The position numbers were made by a program, and so were the translations under genes. This document shows positions 5,890-9,760 of a stretch of DNA of 9,760 nucleotides, one piece after another. Numbering within the stretch: the first letter of the stretch is position 1; every line of letters starts with the position of its first letter. This DNA is from an uncultured Bdellovibrio sp. (GTDB taxonomy: Bacteria > Bdellovibrionota > Bdellovibrionia > Bdellovibrionales > Bdellovibrionaceae): positions 1 through 9,760 of the forward strand of contig CAMLRE010000042.1 of assembly GCA_946482355.1 (NCBI GenBank), in the 5' to 3' direction. Under the pieces are notes generated by a model that was given only the letters and a program-made list of their open reading frames with translations, searched no databases and was not told where the DNA came from.

Positions 5890-6249
5890 TTATTTTAAGT
5901 GTTTAGAAACAAGTTTAGTCATTTCGAACATAGAAACTGTGTTTTTTCCGAAGATCGGTTTAAGTTTCTCGTCAGCGTTGATGTTACGGCGATTTTTTGA
6001 ATCTTGTAAGCCGTTCTTTTTGATGTAAGCCCATAATTTTTTAACAACTTCAGTGCGAGGTAATGCAGAAGAACCTACGATAGCTGCTAAAGTAGTTGAT
6101 GGAGTTAAAGCTTTCATGAAAGCTGCGTTTGGTTTACGTTTAGAAGCTGCTTTTTTAGGAGCTGCTTTTTTCGCAGGAGCTGCTTTTTTTGCTGTAGCTT
6201 TTTTAGGAGCTGCTTTTTTTGTAGCTTTTTTCGCTGTTTTCTTTGCCAT
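5890..6249 (-). CDS. SWIB/MDM2-domain protein with histone H1-like tail
   Basis: This is a 119-residue protein in two parts. Residues 1-40 are almost only Lys, Ala, Pro and Thr (repeated KKAAPKKA-type units), like the tails of bacterial histone H1-like proteins. Residues 43-119 form a complete SWIB domain: FMKALTPSTTLAAIVGS, LPRTEVVKKLWAYIKKNGLQD, NRRNINADEKLKPIFG and VSMFEMTKLVSKHL. SWIB domains are best known from eukaryotic chromatin remodellers, and occur as small proteins or topoisomerase fusions in some bacteria such as chlamydiae. The basic tail predicts DNA or RNA binding, hence a nucleoid-associated role by inference. Start: ATG at 6249 with GGAGGG 7 nt upstream. It is monocistronic, with its own terminator, and diverges from the J-domain/radical SAM unit. 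Confidence 0.92.
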   Translation of the reverse strand: MAKKTAKKATKKAAPKKATAKKAAPAKKAAPKKAASKRKPNAAFMKALTPSTTLAAIVGSSALPRTEVVKKLWAYIKKNGLQDSKNRRNINADEKLKPIFGKNTVSMFEMTKLVSKHLK

Positions 6250-6263
6250 GTTATATCCCTCCG

Positions 6264-6285
6264 TAAGGTATTGTTAAGGCATTGT
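6264..6285. repeat. Tandem 11-bp direct repeat upstream of the SWIB gene
   Basis: TAAGGTATTGT (6264-6274) is followed at once by TAAGGCATTGT (6275-6285), with one mismatch in 11. The pair lies just upstream of the SWIB ribosome-binding site, in its probable leader or promoter region. One helical turn of spacing is what a cooperative regulator or autoregulation would use. The 231-bp divergent gap holds little else that is clear: a TATAGT box on the minus strand without a good -35. Confidence 0.4.
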
Positions 6286-6407
6286 TTTTGTATCTTTATG
6301 ACTGAAGCATAATGAATCGTTCACTATAACTTCCGTCTTAATATCAAAGTCGATGTTCCTAAGCATAAGTCTAGAAAAAACCCTTTGTCGAGAGAAAAAA
6401 ACATTTA

Positions 6408-6437
6408 TTTTCACTTTTTTTAGAGGGGGATTACGAT
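6408..6437 (+). promoter_or_regulatory. Weak candidate promoter for the J-domain/radical SAM unit
   Basis: TTTTCA (6408-6413) and TACGAT (6432-6437) each match the sigma70 consensus at four of six positions with an 18-bp spacer. Transcription would start near 6444 and give a leader of about 37 nt containing TCGGG...CCCGA (6453-6470) as a small hairpin. In such an AT-rich region this could be chance. Confidence 0.25.
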
Positions 6438-6473
6438 TTCTCTACTCTGGAATCGGGGAATTTATCCCGATAT

Positions 6474-6490
6474 CGTCTCTATGAGAGACG
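6474..6490 (+). promoter_or_regulatory. Hairpin with the start codon in its loop
   Basis: CGTCTCT-ATG-AGAGACG is a perfect 7-bp inverted repeat whose 3-nt loop is exactly the ATG of the J-domain-like gene. No Shine-Dalgarno lies at normal distance; the nearest G-rich stretch (6455-6459) is 21 nt away and inside another small hairpin. It could restrain initiation of the two-gene unit, or show that the real start is further in. Confidence 0.45.
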
Positions 6491-6936
6491 TTTCCTTCGC
6501 CGAAATCTTAGAGAAAATTAGCTCTGAAAACGAGACTGAAACATCTTTTTCCACAGAGGTTTCTAGCACTTTGGAACCCGCTTTTCTCTCTAATTTACTA
6601 GGTGAGATACCTATGCTAAGAGTGCAAAATCATTCAACTTCATCGTATTCTCACTCTTACAAGACTGTAACAACTAAGAATTTCAAATTGAAATCACAGG
6701 GCATGACCCAAGCAGAGTTCAAAGCTTACGAAACTTTACTGTATGCTTTGGAACTTCCGATCTTAGCGGCTCACCGTCTGTTTCCTGAGTGTTTCAACCT
6801 TTTACAGTTGAAAAAAGTTTATAAACTTGCCGCGTTGAAAAACCATCCCGACAGTGGCGGATGCCATGAAAGTTTTTTAGAAATCAAAAAATGCTATGAT
6901 ATCTTAGAGGGATTCGTTAAAACTAAGGCCGCATGA
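6481..6936 (+). CDS. J-domain-like protein
   Basis: The protein has 151 residues. The C-terminal third resembles a DnaJ J domain: LLQLKKVYKLAALKNHPDSGGCHESFLEIKKCYDIL, read in two halves, with the hallmark His-Pro-Asp at 122-124 followed by SGG. The HPD loop normally contacts DnaK/Hsp70 and stimulates ATP hydrolysis, so this may be a specialised co-chaperone. The N-terminal 90 residues are Ser/Thr/Glu-rich and unrecognised; there are no Gly/Phe or zinc-finger regions. The start is uncertain. ATG 6481 lacks a Shine-Dalgarno and sits in a hairpin loop; an internal ATG at 6613 has AGGTGAG 6 nt upstream and would give a 107-residue protein retaining the whole J domain. Its stop overlaps the next start (ATGA), indicating translational coupling. 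Confidence 0.75.
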   Translation: MRDVSFAEILEKISSENETETSFSTEVSSTLEPAFLSNLLGEIPMLRVQNHSTSSYSHSYKTVTTKNFKLKSQGMTQAEFKAYETLLYALELPILAAHRLFPECFNLLQLKKVYKLAALKNHPDSGGCHESFLEIKKCYDILEGFVKTKAA

Positions 6937-8510
6937 GCCTACCCCAAAACAAGACAATCCAAAAAGACATCCTGTTATGCACGTTGAACTCTACCTACCA
7001 GCATAGTTCGTTTGGGTTACGCTATATCTTGGCTCAGATGGCAGAGTTAACCGATCAAACCGAGATGATCGAATGGACTATTAAAGAAAGCCCTCGCAAC
7101 ATCGTTGAAAAGATCCTTTCTTACCGCCCTAAAATTGTAGGTTTTGGTGTTTACATCTGGAATAACGAAGAGGTTTTCGAGGTCTGCTCAATTCTTAAGA
7201 AGGTTGCGCCAGATATCGAGTTAGTGCTGGGAGGCCCCGAGGTCTCTTTTGAAACCGAAGGCCAACGTCTTTATCAGTTAGCTGATCATATTATCTGTGG
7301 CGAAGCAGATTTACTTTTTCCTCAGTTCTGCCGTGAACATTTAAGCGGAAATGATACTCAACTGAAAATCGTGCGCGGGGCTTTACCGCCGCTGCCGGAG
7401 TTACGCCTTCCGTACTATCTATATAGTGATAACGATATTGCTAATCGTGTGATCTACGTCGAAGCGTCGCGCGGCTGCCCGTATAAATGTGAATACTGCT
7501 TATCTTCATTAGATAAATCAGTGCGCAGCTTTAACTTGGATCAATTTTTGAGCGATCTTGAAAAGCTGATTGAGCGCGGAGCACGTTGTTTTAAGTTTGT
7601 CGATCGCACCTTCAACTTAAGCCCTACAACTTCTACGAAGATTTTAAATTTCTTCAAACAGCACTTAGATAAAGGCTTATTCTTACACTTCGAAATGGTA
7701 CCTGACCGTTTACCGGTTGAAATTCGTGACTTGATTAAAGAATTTCCGGCTGGAAGTTTACAGTTTGAAGTCGGTATTCAAACTTTAAATCCACAAGTGG
7801 CTATTAACGTGTCTCGTAAGAATGACTTAGTTAAAGTGGCTGAAAACTTTAACTACATTAATACGAACACTCATGTTCACACACACGCCGACTTAATCGT
7901 AGGTCTTCCTGGCGAAACGCTTGAATCCTTTGGCGAAGGGTTTGACCGCTTAGCGGCTATGGGACCCCACGAAATCCAAGTGGGTATTTTAAAGCGCTTA
8001 AAAGGAACACCGATTATCCGCCATGAATCTAGCTTTCAAATGCGTTATCAGGATTTTTCTCCGTTTCAGATTCTTTCAACTTCGACGATGGATTATTCAA
8101 CGCTGCAGTTAATGAACCGCTTTGCGAAGTTCTGGGATTTATACGCCAATAGCGGCGACTTTCCACAGTTTATGAATTGGATGAAATCTTTTGAAGGATC
8201 GTTCTTCTGGAACTTTATGAAGTTTGTTGATTACTTATCCGAGAAATATTCAGAAACACACTCGATTTCGTTAATTAATTTATCTGAAAAAGCCTATGAT
8301 TACATCGTGATGCGCACTGATGATAGTGATAAAGCTTTTGATATTATCAAGGCTGACTTCTGCGATGGCGCAAAAAAACGCGATATTCCACCGTTTATGA
8401 AATCACAAGCGATCGCTAAAGGATTATACGAAAAGTCTGGCGCTGCTGCGGCCGCGGCTGCGAAGAAATCTTCGTCATTAAACTCGCGCCAAATCCAACA
8501 TTTATCGTAA
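6933..8510 (+). CDS. Cobalamin-binding-type radical SAM protein (DUF4080-like)
   Basis: The 525-residue protein has the layout of the B12-binding/radical SAM class. An N-terminal Rossmann-like domain (about 10-140) includes QHSSFG (His24) and VLGGPEVS (98-105); the classical DxHxxG is not exact, so cobalamin binding is likely but unproven. The radical SAM domain has GCPYKCEYC, with cluster cysteines 182, 186 and 189, and later VGLPGET. A C-terminal region (about 370-500) resembles DUF4080. Such enzymes use an iron-sulphur cluster and SAM for methylations or rearrangements; the substrate is unknown. The tail carries an Ala7 run followed by Lys and Ser residues (about 496-508). The ATG overlaps the J-domain gene stop, and a terminator follows, so the two form an operon. 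Confidence 0.88.
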   Translation: MSLPQNKTIQKDILLCTLNSTYQHSSFGLRYILAQMAELTDQTEMIEWTIKESPRNIVEKILSYRPKIVGFGVYIWNNEEVFEVCSILKKVAPDIELVLGGPEVSFETEGQRLYQLADHIICGEADLLFPQFCREHLSGNDTQLKIVRGALPPLPELRLPYYLYSDNDIANRVIYVEASRGCPYKCEYCLSSLDKSVRSFNLDQFLSDLEKLIERGARCFKFVDRTFNLSPTTSTKILNFFKQHLDKGLFLHFEMVPDRLPVEIRDLIKEFPAGSLQFEVGIQTLNPQVAINVSRKNDLVKVAENFNYINTNTHVHTHADLIVGLPGETLESFGEGFDRLAAMGPHEIQVGILKRLKGTPIIRHESSFQMRYQDFSPFQILSTSTMDYSTLQLMNRFAKFWDLYANSGDFPQFMNWMKSFEGSFFWNFMKFVDYLSEKYSETHSISLINLSEKAYDYIVMRTDDSDKAFDIIKADFCDGAKKRDIPPFMKSQAIAKGLYEKSGAAAAAAAKKSSSLNSRQIQHLS

Positions 8511-8527
8511 TTTGGTCACCCTAATAT

Positions 8528-8578
8528 TCGCTCTTGAGCTAGGCCCACAATGTGGACTGAAAACAAGAGCGATTTTTT
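8528..8578 (+). terminator. Branched intrinsic terminator of the radical SAM operon
   Basis: TCGCTCTTG (8528-8536) pairs over 9 bp with CAAGAGCGA (8564-8572), followed by six T residues. The 27-nt interior can form a second short stem, CCAC/GTGG. It lies 18 bp past the stop of the radical SAM gene. Confidence 0.85.
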
Positions 8579-8591
8579 AACACTCGGGGTT

Positions 8592-8612
8592 TCGGGCAAC
8601 ATTGTTGCCTGA
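8592..8612. repeat. 9-bp hairpin between convergent genes
   Basis: TCGGGCAAC (8592-8600) and GTTGCCTGA (8604-8612) pair across an ATT loop with one G-U pair. It is 35 bp beyond the dus stop on the minus strand and may protect or end that transcript. No T run follows on that strand, so termination is uncertain. Confidence 0.4.
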
Positions 8613-8646
8613 ACTACAGAGCGAAATTAAACTCTAACTATTTTCT

Positions 8647-9687
8647 TTACTGACGAAGTTCCGTGTACGGAACCATTCTATGTGGCTGAGAAAAGAACTT
8701 CTCTACTCGTTCGATCATTTCTTCGAAAGTTTGTGAACGGTTGATTTCTGAAGTTAAGGGGTGTCCCCATTCAAGCCATACGTGCGTTGTGCGCACGAAG
8801 AATTGAATTTTACGAAAAGCGTAGTCAGGTTTATGGCCCAATTTTTCACAGAAATAATGACGGCTTAAGTGAATAAATTTTAAAAGCATCTTACCGTATT
8901 CAGCGCCCTCTTCGTATTCAGTCATCGGCGGTACTTCAGTTGTTAAGCCTTTGCGGTAAGCCACTTGCCACATCATCCATGGGCGTGCTGCTAATCCACG
9001 GCCCGACATCACAAGATCACAGCCTGTTTGTTCTAACATTGAAAATACATCATCAGCCGTTTGAATATCACCGTTACCGATGATTGGAATATTTAAAGCT
9101 TTTTTAAGTTCAGTGATTTGATTCCAGTCAGCTTGGCCACGTCGTTTTTGTTCTGCAGTACGCGGGTGAAGTGTAATCCACTGTGCACCGGCATCGCGTA
9201 ATGTTTTAACAAAATGAATTAATTCAGGAACTGATTTATCACTGCCGACGGCACGAAGTTTTACTGATACCGGTTTATTCGAAGCTGTGGCCGCAAATTC
9301 TACAACTTGAGCTGCGTAATTAAGATCACCCATTAAAGCTACGCCGTAGTTGTGGCGTAAGGCTTTTTGCACAGGGCACCCCATATTAATATCAATACCC
9401 GAAACCGTGTTGATGTCTCCCCATTCGTTGATCATTTTACGAATAGTTAACTGAATCATTTCTTTATCATTACCTAAGATCTGCGGAACAAGATTACGTT
9501 CACCTTCATGCAATAAAGTTTCAGCGGTAAAGCCTAATTTTTCCTGAGGTACACGGCGTGAATTTAACATTTCGGTCGGCCAAATAGTCTCCTGACCTTG
9601 CGGCAAATAATCGTAAACGATTTTTCGCAAGACTACGTGGGATAATCCCACCATTGGAGCTAGACATAACGGAAAACTAAACTGCAT
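8647..9687 (-). CDS. dus: tRNA-dihydrouridine synthase (DusB-like)
   Basis: The 346-residue flavoenzyme reduces uridines in the tRNA D-loop to dihydrouridine using FMN and NADPH. Family landmarks in order: LAPMVGLSHVVLRK near the N-terminus (FMN phosphate and ring region), the catalytic Cys104 in DINMGCPVQKALRHNYGVALM (95-115 region), PVSVKLR, WITLHPRTAEQKRRGQADW, IPIIGNGDI and MSGRGLAARPWM. GRGLAARPWM leans toward the DusB/NifR3 side, but the C-terminal 90 residues are diverged, so I do not fix the subtype or target position. Start: ATG at 9687, directly before the LAPM motif; no Shine-Dalgarno is visible. It diverges from purK with only 11 bp between the two start codons. Confidence 0.93.
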   Translation of the reverse strand: MQFSFPLCLAPMVGLSHVVLRKIVYDYLPQGQETIWPTEMLNSRRVPQEKLGFTAETLLHEGERNLVPQILGNDKEMIQLTIRKMINEWGDINTVSGIDINMGCPVQKALRHNYGVALMGDLNYAAQVVEFAATASNKPVSVKLRAVGSDKSVPELIHFVKTLRDAGAQWITLHPRTAEQKRRGQADWNQITELKKALNIPIIGNGDIQTADDVFSMLEQTGCDLVMSGRGLAARPWMMWQVAYRKGLTTEVPPMTEYEEGAEYGKMLLKFIHLSRHYFCEKLGHKPDYAFRKIQFFVRTTHVWLEWGHPLTSEINRSQTFEEMIERVEKFFSQPHRMVPYTELRQ

Positions 9688-9690
9688 AAT
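9661..9690 (+). promoter_or_regulatory. purK: Candidate sigma70-type promoter of purK inside dus
   Basis: TAGACA (9661-9666) and CATAAT (9685-9690) each match the consensus at five of six positions, with an 18-bp spacer. Transcription would begin near 9697, two bases before the purK ATG. The -10 box includes the three bases of the divergent dus start codon. Confidence 0.5.
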
Positions 9691-9698
9691 GAATATGT

Positions 9699-9760
9699 AT
9701 GGCGATTATCGGAAAAAAGATAGGAATTTTAGGCGGCGGCCAATTAGCACAAATGATGAC
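9699..9760 (+). CDS. purK: PurK (5-(carboxyamino)imidazole ribonucleotide synthase), first 20 codons
   Basis: Only MAIIGKKIGILGGGQLAQMM is inside the window. IGILGGGQL is the nucleotide-binding N-terminus typical of PurK, the ATP-grasp enzyme that carboxylates AIR to N5-CAIR in purine synthesis. Another ATP-grasp protein with the same N-terminus cannot be excluded from 20 residues. Start: ATG at 9699; an in-frame stop at 9690 rules out a longer protein. An overlapping ATG at 9695 is in another frame. No Shine-Dalgarno is present, in keeping with a near-leaderless mRNA. Confidence 0.78.
   Translation, partial: MAIIGKKIGILGGGQLAQMM

Noticed and set aside
6130..6246. Low-complexity repeated DNA, checked as a possible CRISPR or satellite array
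   Set aside because: The repetition is explained by codons of the Lys/Ala/Pro tail; units are irregular and there are no spacers.
6053..6277. Plus-strand open frame opposite the SWIB gene, with a hydrophobic Ala/Phe-rich repeat
   Set aside because: The AAFFAGAAFF-like sequence is the complement of the Lys/Ala tail codons of the SWIB gene and looks membrane-like only for that reason.

Overview
The window reads as a gene-dense chromosomal segment of a moderately AT-rich Gram-negative bacterium. I infer a Bdellovibrio-like (Bdellovibrionota) host: a small SWIB/MDM2-domain protein with a histone H1-like Lys/Ala/Pro tail, a proteobacterial-type oligoribonuclease, and a B12-binding/DUF4080 radical SAM protein occur here together. 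This placement rests on protein character only, not on any database search.

Layout. 1-341 (-): the N-terminal part of a chromate-type (ChrA) transporter, cut by the window edge. 431-1201 (-): a transglutaminase-like protein. 1309-1385 (-): tRNA-Asp(GUC). The 3' end and downstream flank of this tRNA recur in diverged form after the transglutaminase-like gene, so that gene is bracketed by imperfect direct repeats. 1568-2460 (+): a secreted heavy-metal-associated (HMA) protein and oligoribonuclease (orn), 2 bp apart, ending at a strong terminator. 2586-5735 (-): a membrane protein with LRV-type repeats, S-adenosylhomocysteine hydrolase (ahcY) and methionine aminopeptidase (map), each separately spaced. 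A nested inverted repeat lies between ahcY and the membrane-protein gene. 5890-6249 (-): the SWIB gene with its own terminator. 6481-8510 (+): a J-domain-like protein overlapping a cobalamin-binding radical SAM gene by ATGA, closed by a branched terminator. 8647-9687 (-): a tRNA-dihydrouridine synthase. 9699-end (+): the first codons of purK, diverging from dus across only 11 bp.

Function. Most genes are housekeeping: RNA end-degradation (Orn), methyl-cycle recycling of SAH (AhcY), N-terminal Met removal (Map), tRNA modification (Dus), purine synthesis (PurK) and aspartate decoding (tRNA-Asp). The less ordinary parts are the J-domain/radical SAM pair, the Lys/Ala-rich tails on two neighbouring proteins, two promoters placed so that map and purK mRNAs would be almost leaderless, a start codon in the loop of a 7-bp hairpin, and several unexplained intergenic inverted or direct repeats. 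I see no CRISPR array, transposase, integrase, phage gene or recognisable defence system.
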